Assembly: GCF_000722635.1 (NCBI RefSeq)
Contig: NZ_JOKH01000001.1
Location: forward strand, 788,478 to 852,477
From: Endozoicomonas numazuensis
GTDB lineage: Bacteria > Pseudomonadota > Gammaproteobacteria > Pseudomonadales > Endozoicomonadaceae
Direction: 5' to 3'
Length of the DNA stretch: 64,000 nt
The translations under genes were made by a program, and so were the position numbers. The notes under the pieces are model-generated. The model saw only the letters and a program-made list of their open reading frames with translations, was not told where the DNA came from and did no database searches. Positions 27,679 to 35,449 of the stretch are shown one piece after another. Within the stretch, counting starts at the first letter, position 1. Each line of letters starts with the position of its first letter.

Positions 27679-28130
27679 TACTCGGCGTCCTGTTCCTGCT
27701 CGGCACAGAAGATTGCCCAGACCTCATCACGCTGTTTGGCATTCACTCCCAGCACATCGGCATTGGGCTTGCCGGAACTGTTCAGTTCCAACTCACCAGA
27801 GCCATGAAGTTCGCGAAGCCGGGCCAATCCGTCAGGCAGTTCTTCCTGTACTTCTTCCGGTTTATCTTTCAGCACGACGCCAGAGTCGGTTACACCTGCA
27901 CCCACGCCACCATCGTCCACTGGCCCTTGCGTTTCGGAAGTTTCAGCCGCCGCATTCGGGGCAGCTTTAACCACCAGTCGTGGATCAGCCTGCAGAGCTG
28001 CCAGCTGATCTTCTGTAAAAAGGTTTGCAGACACTGCGTTGTCGCCTTTAGCAAACGCCATACCTGCTCGGCGATAGCCTTCACGAGCCTTATTGGTAAT
28101 GAAAAGAGTGGGAGTATCAGGCTTGTCCAT
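27678..28130 (-). CDS. HI1506-related phage protein
   Basis: 150 residues. The N-terminal ~55 residues (LFITNKAREGYRRAGMAFAKGDN...FTEDQLAALQADPRL) match the HI1506-like module of FluMu and related prophages. A Thr/Asp/Gly linker with many Glu leads to a C-terminal domain (LRELHGSGELELNSSGKPNADVLGVNAKQRDEVW) that resembles a small winged-helix or SAP-like fold. It lies between the capsid and connector genes and may be a decoration or head completion protein; its exact role is unknown. Confidence 0.7.
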   Translation of the reverse strand: MDKPDTPTLFITNKAREGYRRAGMAFAKGDNAVSANLFTEDQLAALQADPRLVVKAAPNAAAETSETQGPVDDGGVGAGVTDSGVVLKDKPEEVQEELPDGLARLRELHGSGELELNSSGKPNADVLGVNAKQRDEVWAIFCAEQEQDAE

Positions 28131-28221
28131 CTCATGAGTCCTTCCTGTTTTGTTCGGAGAATGTCCAGCGGCTTGGGGTACCGCTGGCCGGGTACGTCAC
28201 ACTGCTACAGCAGGAACAGGG

Positions 28222-29115
28222 TTAATCGAGCCAGGGCACTACAGCCACTTCCACCGCTTTGTAGTTGGTATTGCTTTCGCCCTGGGCCTTGTTCTCGGCT
28301 TCCACCACTTTTTTGGCCGCAGCACGATTCGAAGGACCAACAACCAGCAGATTCGGCATGATGCCCAGCTTGCGCCCCTTGTCGGTCTTCAGCTTCATCA
28401 TGCTTTCAATACCTGCATCAAAGTTGGTGTCATCCAGTGCCGCCTTGGAAGCAAACGCCTGTTGCCAGAACGCAAAGCCAGCATTGACACGGGCATCCAC
28501 ACCGTAGAGGTACTCGTCTTTGATAAAGACGTGATCGGACGTACCGGCATCAGTCTTGGCCTGCAGCCGATAGTCACGACGACGCTGAAGGATCAGGGGT
28601 TTGAGGGGGCGAGTGGTATCCAGCAGAAACCAGGGCGAACCCGTCCCAGCCTGCATATTGGACACCGACACTTCTGAACCGACTTCACCCACCGGGTGGT
28701 CGGTATCAAAGAAGTTCTGGCCGTCGTAGCAAGCTGTGGTAAAACCAGCGGCCAGCAAAGCAAAAATCAATTCATCCGGGTGAGTGGCTGCGGCATAGCC
28801 CATGTCGGCAAACTTGGGCATGAGCACACCGTAGGTGTCGTCTTCAATGTACTCCGCCAGAATGCCTTCAGTGGCTTCAAACTTCTTATTCTTGATGCTG
28901 TAATCGTAGATACGCATCTGGTTAACCTGACGATCACCGATCCACTCGCGCAGACGACTGAACTCACCCAACCAGGCGTAGTCTTCCTGGGCGGCAGTGG
29001 AGTTCACCAGAGTGGCTATTTTTTCCCAGTACGGGGAGTAGCTGTTCCGTCCCTGGTTGAAGTGAAGCTTGACCGCGTTATAAATGGCAGCAAGCGCCGG
29101 GGCTGAAATATTCAT
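28222..29115 (-). CDS. Major capsid protein (Mu gpT-like)
   Basis: 297 residues, MNISAPALAAIYNAVKLHFNQGRNSYSPYWEKIATLVNS..., with YAWLGEFSRLREWIGDR, FEATEGILAEYIEDDTYG and FDTDHPVGEVGSEVS, all characteristic of the Mu gpT/HK97-fold head subunit. It ends with AVEVAVVPWLD. GGAGAA lies 10 bases before the ATG. It follows the protease/scaffold gene, as in Mu. Confidence 0.92.
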   Translation of the reverse strand: MNISAPALAAIYNAVKLHFNQGRNSYSPYWEKIATLVNSTAAQEDYAWLGEFSRLREWIGDRQVNQMRIYDYSIKNKKFEATEGILAEYIEDDTYGVLMPKFADMGYAAATHPDELIFALLAAGFTTACYDGQNFFDTDHPVGEVGSEVSVSNMQAGTGSPWFLLDTTRPLKPLILQRRRDYRLQAKTDAGTSDHVFIKDEYLYGVDARVNAGFAFWQQAFASKAALDDTNFDAGIESMMKLKTDKGRKLGIMPNLLVVGPSNRAAAKKVVEAENKAQGESNTNYKAVEVAVVPWLD

Positions 29116-29171
29116 AGGTTGTCGTTCTCCTGTGACCTTTTGACGGGGAGATAGAAAGGGGTTAACAGCGG

Positions 29172-29720
29172 TTATTCAGCAGCGCGCTGCTTCAGAAACT
29201 CTTCCTTGCTGATGCCCGTAGCCTTCAGTACGGCCAGCTCGTCCGTATTCAGATCCTGATTTTTCTGTTTCTTCGGATCAGGCAACTCATCGGTCTGCTT
29301 GCCTTTCAAAGCCGCTACCGGTGCGCGACTTTCCAGCATGGCTTTCAGTGCCGCTTCACCCTGCTGATTACCAAATTGCTTGAGGTAGTCTTCTTCCCGC
29401 TTGAAAGCCCGCCCCTCTTTCAGAGCATCGCTGACCAGCTGATCAACAGTCTGCTCGGCGCTGCTTCCCTTGAGGCTGGCAATCTCAACCACGGCATCGT
29501 CGTACATCGCCTTGGGCACGTACTGGCTAAGATTCACACCTTCCGTCTTGGCACTGGCTTTCAGTGCTGCCACTTCAGTGGTGAGCGTGTCCGCGCTGTC
29601 TGCCTTGGTTTTCAGAGCTTTTACTGCACTCAGTGCAGCCTGTCCCTGCTCAGTGCTAACCGTGTCTTCGGATACTTCAATACCGATCCTGGCCAGCAGG
29701 TCTTTCAGCCATTGTTCCAT
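29172..29720 (-). CDS. Nested in-frame scaffold protein (Mu gpZ-like)
   Basis: 182 residues from an internal ATG at 29720 of the protease gene, MEQWLKDLLARIGIEVSEDTV.... AAGGAGA lies 7 bases before this ATG, a stronger site than most in the operon and unnecessary unless translation starts there. In Mu, gpZ is made exactly this way from the gpI gene. The product is Lys/Ala/Glu-rich and helical, as scaffolds are. Confidence 0.75.
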   Translation of the reverse strand: MEQWLKDLLARIGIEVSEDTVSTEQGQAALSAVKALKTKADSADTLTTEVAALKASAKTEGVNLSQYVPKAMYDDAVVEIASLKGSSAEQTVDQLVSDALKEGRAFKREEDYLKQFGNQQGEAALKAMLESRAPVAALKGKQTDELPDPKKQKNQDLNTDELAVLKATGISKEEFLKQRAAE

Positions 29721-30302
29721 GGCGGTCTCCTTGTGGTTTTTCTGGAATTGACCTTTCAGTGCGGATACTTTCTGGAGTCCATCGAGGCCGGGATAGTTGA
29801 CCAGTGCCGCCATTTTTAAAGCAACCGGGGCACCGGTGGTTTTGTCGTAAGGGAAAACAGCCGAGAGAAAACGGTACTCATCCGACTGGATGTAGTCCCT
29901 GGCCTTGTCGGTCCAGCGTGGTTTAATGTAAAGGCCCTCACCTTCACGCCACTCCATCTCGTCGGCGTTGAACCAGCCAGACGCAATGGCGGGCTGGCCG
30001 TTCTCTTCGGCTTTCAGGGTCTGGTGTTCGTAATCAATCAGACGATCATTGGTGAGCCCTCGTACCTGGTTGATCAAACGGTCTGCTATCTCACCATCCA
30101 GAAACCACTGGCCACCGGGAACATCGAAGGGTCTGCCATCGACCGCACTGAAGTGACCAGCAGGCAACAGCTGCGCCCAGCCATCGGCGTCAGGCGACAG
30201 ATTCAGCTCACCGGACAGAATGCCCAGACCGATGTCAGGATTGTCCTGTTCCTGTTGGGAAAGGACGGCCAGAGAAAAATGAGAGAGTGAGAATGTATCC
30301 AT
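29172..30302 (-). CDS. Head maturation protease with fused scaffold (Mu gpI-like)
   Basis: 376 residues. Residues 1-185 are the phage protease domain of Mu gpI (LPAGHFSAVDGRPFDVPGG, RLIDYEHQTLKAEENGQPA, YIQSDEYRFLSAVFPYD). The His in DYEHQT and the Ser in RFLSAVF are the likely catalytic residues. From residue 195 the chain is charged and coiled-coil, which is the scaffold part, and a second start with its own ribosome binding site would make that part separately (see the nested gene). It processes the procapsid and is encoded just before the capsid gene. Confidence 0.88.
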   Translation of the reverse strand: MDTFSLSHFSLAVLSQQEQDNPDIGLGILSGELNLSPDADGWAQLLPAGHFSAVDGRPFDVPGGQWFLDGEIADRLINQVRGLTNDRLIDYEHQTLKAEENGQPAIASGWFNADEMEWREGEGLYIKPRWTDKARDYIQSDEYRFLSAVFPYDKTTGAPVALKMAALVNYPGLDGLQKVSALKGQFQKNHKETAMEQWLKDLLARIGIEVSEDTVSTEQGQAALSAVKALKTKADSADTLTTEVAALKASAKTEGVNLSQYVPKAMYDDAVVEIASLKGSSAEQTVDQLVSDALKEGRAFKREEDYLKQFGNQQGEAALKAMLESRAPVAALKGKQTDELPDPKKQKNQDLNTDELAVLKATGISKEEFLKQRAAE

Positions 30303-30385
30303 AGCCTTTAAGGTTAAAGACTTGGCAGAGTGACGGGTTCTAAAGGGTTTTAGGGAATATTAGAGACGTTGCGGGGGAAAGAATC

Positions 30386-30853
30386 TTATCTTATGGCGTC
30401 CGACAGATGACGGGCAAGCACTTCCATAATCTCGTCTTTGTCGTCTTCACTGGCTCCCAGAAAAGGCCGCGCAGGAATCGCCGCATTGGCTGGGCGCATA
30501 TCCGGCAAGCCACCATGTTGATGAATGGCCGCATACACTTTGTTACTGCCCACCTGGGCAAAGTCACGACCATGATCAGACTGGATCGACGCGGCCAACT
30601 GCCCGGACATTTGCAGGATGGAACCGGTATAGCCTTTCGACTGACGATAGCCTTTGTGGGCTTCGGTTAATGGCTGCCAGGATTCGCCAGTGGTGGGATC
30701 GGCCTCATTGGCAAATGCTTGCTCGGAGGCATCGGCCAGGATACCGGAGATTTCTTTCATGACAGGGCTAAGGTCTGCGCCCGCCGCAGCCAGATCGGTC
30801 AGCGCTTTCAGGCTGCCGTTATCGTTGAGGGTGAGTTCTATGGTGGCGGGCAT
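30386..30853 (-). CDS. Phage virion morphogenesis protein (Mu gpG-like)
   Basis: 155 residues from the ATG at 30853 (GGAGA 7 bases upstream; a longer frame starts at 30892 without a site). The C-terminal half has QMSGQLAASIQSDHGRDFAQVG, SNKVYAAIHQHGG and IPARPFLGASEDD, the hallmark of the phage virion morphogenesis/gpG family of tail completion proteins. It lies after the cargo gene and before the protease, a slightly shifted position relative to Mu. Confidence 0.85.
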   Translation of the reverse strand: MPATIELTLNDNGSLKALTDLAAAGADLSPVMKEISGILADASEQAFANEADPTTGESWQPLTEAHKGYRQSKGYTGSILQMSGQLAASIQSDHGRDFAQVGSNKVYAAIHQHGGLPDMRPANAAIPARPFLGASEDDKDEIMEVLARHLSDAIR

Positions 30854-30892
30854 GGGATTCTCTCCTATTAGCGTGTCACTCTTCAAATTCAA

Positions 30893-31813
30893 TTATTGTG
30901 AAGAATTATCCCAGCTATTCATATAGATCTCGACAACCTTATAGTCGTTTAAGGATTTATCAAACTTAAAAATAACATCGACATTGGCATAAACCATATC
31001 TCTGGCTGCCAATTCATTTAAATCGATGTTTTCATCTAACTGCAATTTAACTCTTTGTTCAGCAATGCCGGGTAAAATAACTGACCAACCACGCCTATAA
31101 TTATCACGATCTGTCCCCCGAATTTTTACCAAAGTGCGATCGTATTTATCAATCTTCTCAGCAGGCTTGGGTGGCTCATATACACCAGGTGCAGACTTTA
31201 TCGTATCTTTCGTAATCACTAACTGGTCATTACCATCAATAATTATCTGGGCCTCATCATCTAACTTGCCAGGCTTCACCAACTTAACCGCATTCTCCGC
31301 CAGTTTTTTCTGGTTACGTATACTGTCACTGATCACTTTCTCAACAGTCTCTGCATCCATATCCAGATTCTGGCCTACAAAGTTAAGTACTACATTATTA
31401 TTTCCTGTAATAGTACTGGTCGCCTGACCTCCTGTCCCTGATGGCAGAGCTTTAACTACACCCAACAGTGCAACTGCAGTAATAGTTGACCCAATCAATA
31501 TTGGTACTATTTTTTTTCCGTCTTCCATGCCTGATTGCTTCCGAAGCTTATCGACCCAACCATTGAACCCTTCTTCACTCTTAAAAAAGTACCTGACCAC
31601 AAAGTCTTCAATCAAAGACCCCGCAGCGATACTTTTTATGTCAATCTCAACTCTGGTAATGACATCCGACTGAGTCAGACCATTGAGAACATAAGGAGTT
31701 TCTTCGACAACACCTTCAAGAGCTTGCAGTGATTCAATGATACTCTTAATCGGCACATACTTTCTGTTTGTATAACGTAGCTGATGACTATCCTCATAAA
31801 CAAACTCACTCAA
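30893..31813 (-). CDS. Cargo (moron) gene: membrane-anchored protein of unknown function
   Basis: 306 residues from a TTG at 31813 with GAGGG upstream; an in-frame TTG at 31858 would add 15 residues. A cytoplasmic ~110-residue N-terminal domain is followed by a transmembrane segment (about 105-130 in the short form, IVPILIGSTITAVALLGVV), then by a region with GNNNVVLNFVG and a C-terminal beta-rich domain. It is visibly AT-richer than its neighbours and separated from the upstream gene by a strong terminator. It vaguely resembles uncharacterised proteins from mobile elements (DUF7946/7947-like N-termini), but I cannot name the family. Lysogenic conversion or superinfection exclusion is a guess from its position. 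Confidence 0.65.
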   Translation of the reverse strand: MSEFVYEDSHQLRYTNRKYVPIKSIIESLQALEGVVEETPYVLNGLTQSDVITRVEIDIKSIAAGSLIEDFVVRYFFKSEEGFNGWVDKLRKQSGMEDGKKIVPILIGSTITAVALLGVVKALPSGTGGQATSTITGNNNVVLNFVGQNLDMDAETVEKVISDSIRNQKKLAENAVKLVKPGKLDDEAQIIIDGNDQLVITKDTIKSAPGVYEPPKPAEKIDKYDRTLVKIRGTDRDNYRRGWSVILPGIAEQRVKLQLDENIDLNELAARDMVYANVDVIFKFDKSLNDYKVVEIYMNSWDNSSQ

Positions 31814-31967
31814 AGCTAAACCCTCAAATATGTAAAAAATCTGAGAAAACCTTACCAAATGAAACTAAAGTACTCACCACCTTTTTACTTTTATCAACGT
31901 TAAAGGGGTATTAAAGACCCTACAAGCTCAAAAACCAAACCAAAGCAACCTTACAACCTCCACATAC

Positions 31968-32000
31968 AAAAAAGCCTCAGAGAGCTTCTGAGGCTTTTTT
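31968..32000. terminator. Strong bidirectional terminator
   Basis: A perfect 14-bp stem AAAAAAGCCTCAGA facing its complement with a short GAGC loop region, ending in six T on either strand. It separates the head operon's upstream part (through the small gene at 32022) from the cargo gene. Confidence 0.9.
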
Positions 32001-32021
32001 AATGACAGGTTGTTAATACAC

Positions 32022-32228
32022 CTACTCACCACCCTGTACGATATAACTCTCCCAGACATCGCCAAACAGTTCTTTGTCCCGGCCTTTAGCCTGTTTCTCC
32101 AAGCGTTCCAACTGATCACCTACATCCTCTGACCAGGGCTTAGCTGCCAGTAAATTAAAGGCTTTTTCCAACGGCCCCAGCTTTTCACCGGGTGGGGCTT
32201 GATAAGGCAGCTCTGTTGATTCAGTCAT
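32022..32228 (-). CDS. Small acidic protein downstream of MuF, candidate immunity protein
   Basis: 68 residues, MTESTELPYQAPPGEKLGPLEKAFNLLAAKPWSEDVGDQ..., helical, without signal or membrane segment. Its ATG lies within two bases of the MuF stop, and a terminator follows. The next gene after a toxin-bearing MuF protein is often the immunity gene, and small acidic proteins are common there. The proposal depends on the MuF C-terminal domain being a toxin. No homologue is recognised. Confidence 0.55.
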   Translation of the reverse strand: MTESTELPYQAPPGEKLGPLEKAFNLLAAKPWSEDVGDQLERLEKQAKGRDKELFGDVWESYIVQGGE

Positions 32229-32229
32229 A

Positions 32230-33864
32230 TCATCGCCCTTTTAAAGTCGGGTTACTATTCTCTATGGCTTCTTTCATTGTAGCCTCTATGAAGTCAGCCG
32301 CTTTCGGGTTCCACTTTCTAACCCCTATCGGATCAATGTACCAAGCGGTAAAGTGTTCAGCAAACCACTCGTACTTATTAGTACGGCTGTACTCGGTCAA
32401 AACAGACACCCGACTCAGCGCCGGAAAGCTGGGCGAGCCTGCCCAGTAATGCACCTGGTGGCCGACTTCGTGAATCCAGGTTGTGACTATCTGCTCTGGA
32501 CTTTTCTGACCAGCTGCATCCGATAGAGACCAGTATCGATTAATATAGTCACCTGGTGTACTGGTACGGTTTACATCCGTATCAGGGGCATAGATTCTTC
32601 GCGGCCCTGAGTTTTTAGCCGCCGCTTCCAACACCATGTTTGTAGCCTGCTTGATTTTATCTGCTTCTACTTTTGCAAGATTGGTATTAGCCGCCACTTT
32701 TACCATGACCAGATCATTACTGGCACGGGTATAACCGTTAGTACGACTCACACTCGCTCTTGTACTGTACGCATATTGCCTAAATGCTTCTTGCGGCTGC
32801 ACACTCAAGTAGTCAGCTACTCGGGTTTGCATATCTCTATTTTGCAAGGCTTTTTTGCCACTTAACTCGGTCGCCTTAGCCATCACTGACTTGATTGGGT
32901 GAGCTGCCAGAAAGTCATTAAATAGTTTCTGACTCTGACCGGTACCCAACTCATTCAAGACCCGGTTGACCTGATCACCACTCACACCCTTTACAGTAGA
33001 GAAAGGAGCCGGTGCCTTGATCGCCAAGCCTGGCATCTTTTCTCTAGGAGAATTGACCAGCCGCTTCTCTTTTTTAATCACATCCTTATTAAACTGCTTT
33101 AACTGTGGCTTCCCTGGTCGGTGATTCCACCCGGCATCCGGCGTCATACTCTGCCCCCCCTGGGTAAAGGTGGTGACCTGGTGGGTGTAGACTTCGCCAG
33201 AACGTTTATCAAAACCACTCTCGACGGTATGAGTACTTAAACGACCTTCGGACGATTCCACCTGTAACCCCAGCGATTGCAAACGACGGAGACTCAATGC
33301 CCGGACCCGGCACCGGCAGCCCCAGCCATTGGCCGGGTAGTGGGTGTTCCAGATCGGGTCGGTGTAATGAAAGACTTTATTATGGAGCGCTGCGTGGGAA
33401 GCCCGGGTATTCTCATCCATCACCGCCACATACATCCAATAGGGGCGACTTTCCGCCATAGCGGTTTGCTGTTGAATCCGCCCTGCCTGATAGGCCGTTT
33501 GGGTGTTGATGCGGTAGATGTTTTTCAAGCGCCAGGGACTGCCCAACTGCACCATCTCCGCTTCGCCCTTGCTATCTACGATGACCTGTTTGCCCCACCA
33601 TCCCAGCTTTTGCAATCGGGGGGTCAGGGTTTTAACAAACTCATGGGACGTGGTACCGGTGGCTATGGCCTTATCGAGTTCTTTACCAAGGGTTTCGAGG
33701 ATATCTACCCGGGCCGCCTTGGCCACTGTGAACGCCTGGGCGTGGGTTTCGGCGGCCACGTCTTGCCAGTTCCAGCCGATGACATAGCCCTTCGACCGAA
33801 AGAACTTAACCGCATCTTTCGGAGTCAGGGTAAAGGCATAGACCAGGTCGTCATTTTTGAGCAT
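32230..33864 (-). CDS. Phage minor head protein MuF fused to an HExxH metallopeptidase-like domain
   Basis: 544 residues. Residues about 30-200 form the phage Mu protein F-like domain (YRINTQTAYQAGRIQQQ, DENTRASHAALHNKVFHYTDP, ANGWGCRCRVRAL) that sits in the head-portal region and is injected with DNA. After a linker (about 230-310) comes a C-terminal domain with WIHEVGHQVHYW (zinc motif His465, Glu466, His469) and a third acidic ligand candidate, Glu503, in KYEWFAEHF. Mu gpF itself lacks this domain. MuF proteins with C-terminal toxin domains are known from temperate phages, so this one may be an injected or delivered metalloprotease toxin. It overlaps the portal stop codon by 14 bases. Confidence 0.85.
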   Translation of the reverse strand: MLKNDDLVYAFTLTPKDAVKFFRSKGYVIGWNWQDVAAETHAQAFTVAKAARVDILETLGKELDKAIATGTTSHEFVKTLTPRLQKLGWWGKQVIVDSKGEAEMVQLGSPWRLKNIYRINTQTAYQAGRIQQQTAMAESRPYWMYVAVMDENTRASHAALHNKVFHYTDPIWNTHYPANGWGCRCRVRALSLRRLQSLGLQVESSEGRLSTHTVESGFDKRSGEVYTHQVTTFTQGGQSMTPDAGWNHRPGKPQLKQFNKDVIKKEKRLVNSPREKMPGLAIKAPAPFSTVKGVSGDQVNRVLNELGTGQSQKLFNDFLAAHPIKSVMAKATELSGKKALQNRDMQTRVADYLSVQPQEAFRQYAYSTRASVSRTNGYTRASNDLVMVKVAANTNLAKVEADKIKQATNMVLEAAAKNSGPRRIYAPDTDVNRTSTPGDYINRYWSLSDAAGQKSPEQIVTTWIHEVGHQVHYWAGSPSFPALSRVSVLTEYSRTNKYEWFAEHFTAWYIDPIGVRKWNPKAADFIEATMKEAIENSNPTLKGR

Positions 33865-35449
33865 TCAGCCGCCCCCAGGTCTGGGCGACAAACAATACAC
33901 GGCTGAGTTGTTCGGTCAGTTCAGTGTCGTCCATGGTCGGATAGAGTTCGGCTAGCTGTTCCATAGCAGCCTCTGGCCCTTCGGTTTCTATGGCTTTAAT
34001 CAAAGGTTCCAGCATCGGCATCATTAATGCCTGCAGCGATTCTGCGGGAATGCTGCCCAGTGCATCGTCCAGATGACTCTGGGGTTGTTCGGCATCGGTT
34101 TTTAGTATCGCTAATGCACTGTTTAACGGCCCTTTAAGGGCGGTTTCGGTTTGGGATTGATCCAGTACAGGGCTTTGAGCTTTAGGACTGGTCAGAATCT
34201 CCTCATCCTCTTTGGGTTCGGGTATCTGCAGTTCCTGGTTGGCCCAGTTCAGAGGAATACGCACACCGGCATTCACCAGACCAGGGAGCGCTTTGGACAG
34301 TGCGGCAATATCACCCGGCTCGGTAAAGTCGAACTGAAACTGGGGAATACGACGGGGGTTTTGATAAGAACGGCCATTCAAAACATAGATGGGATAGACC
34401 AGATCACGGGTCACCGTTCGGGCCAGTTGCCGGGCGTCGCTTTCGGTCAGCTCTTTACGGACTTCGTTATGCACATTGCCCAGAGCGTTGGTACTGCTTT
34501 TGCCGTCGGCCTGACTCGTGAGTGTGCCACCCAGGATCGCCTTGGACTGGGTGCGCTCACACCAGTCCACCATTTTCATAAAACTGTCAGCGTTGGCGGT
34601 ACTGGAAGCCCGCTCAAAATCAATTTCCATGCCCTGGGGAATAATGCCCCCGGCGTTATGGCCAATGCTCATGACTGCCCTGAGCAGGGTAGCTTTTTCT
34701 TTCTCGGTGGCTCCCCCCGGGTATTTACCCAGACGAATCGGCAAGCCATAGATCTCCAGAAACTCGGCCAGATCCCGCACAGAGTAGTTTTTAAAGATAA
34801 AGGGCCAGGCTAATACACGCACCAGACCCTGTCGGCCCAGGTAACCAGACTTGGCCCGGGCGCAGTGATTGATCCAGCCAAAGGCTCGCAGGGCCACCCC
34901 TTCGTAACTGCCGTCTCGAAGCCTTAGCTCATTGCGGTCATGAGGATTGGTCTGGAACCAGGCGGAGTCTCGCTGTTCGGCAGAGACCGGCAGCATTTCC
35001 CCGCCGAAGTTTTCCCACTCCAGCTCCAGTGCACTAAAACCCTTTAAAATGCAGTCGGTCATATCAAACAGCGCATCTTCCAACCAGGTGCACTGGCGCA
35101 GCATGGACTCAATCATGGCTGCGTCGTCTTTCTCCGCATCGCTGGCATCGGCTGGCGGTGTAATTCGCCAGTCATACCCCAGTACCGCACGACGACGTTT
35201 GGACAGCTCAGAAAACAGGTGACCGTCTTTCTCTTCAAAGTCAGCCGCCAGTTCGCTCTGGGCAATCAGATCATTGTCTTCGGCATTCTTGAGGATGCCC
35301 GCCAGTTTGTGAGGTGTCAGACCACTGGAGGGATGATCGGAATAATGCTGGCGCAACATGGCCAATTTGGATTCGTTATCGGTTTGCTGCCCTTCCAGAT
35401 CCAGATCAAAAGGGTTGCCATTGATATCCTGTATCGTTGATTTCGCCAT
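33851..35449 (-). CDS. Portal protein (DUF935, Mu gp29-like)
   Basis: 532 residues from the ATG at 35449, which overlaps the terminase stop (TAATG). DUF935 features are clear: ELSKRRRAVLGYDWRI, GFSALELEWE, KNYSVRDLAEFLEIYGLPIRLGKYP, and SKAILGGTLTSQADGKSSTNALGNVHNEVR. It forms the dodecameric portal for DNA entry. The C-terminal ~90 residues are helical and variable, as usual in Mu-like phages. Confidence 0.9.
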   Translation of the reverse strand: MAKSTIQDINGNPFDLDLEGQQTDNESKLAMLRQHYSDHPSSGLTPHKLAGILKNAEDNDLIAQSELAADFEEKDGHLFSELSKRRRAVLGYDWRITPPADASDAEKDDAAMIESMLRQCTWLEDALFDMTDCILKGFSALELEWENFGGEMLPVSAEQRDSAWFQTNPHDRNELRLRDGSYEGVALRAFGWINHCARAKSGYLGRQGLVRVLAWPFIFKNYSVRDLAEFLEIYGLPIRLGKYPGGATEKEKATLLRAVMSIGHNAGGIIPQGMEIDFERASSTANADSFMKMVDWCERTQSKAILGGTLTSQADGKSSTNALGNVHNEVRKELTESDARQLARTVTRDLVYPIYVLNGRSYQNPRRIPQFQFDFTEPGDIAALSKALPGLVNAGVRIPLNWANQELQIPEPKEDEEILTSPKAQSPVLDQSQTETALKGPLNSALAILKTDAEQPQSHLDDALGSIPAESLQALMMPMLEPLIKAIETEGPEAAMEQLAELYPTMDDTELTEQLSRVLFVAQTWGRLNAQK

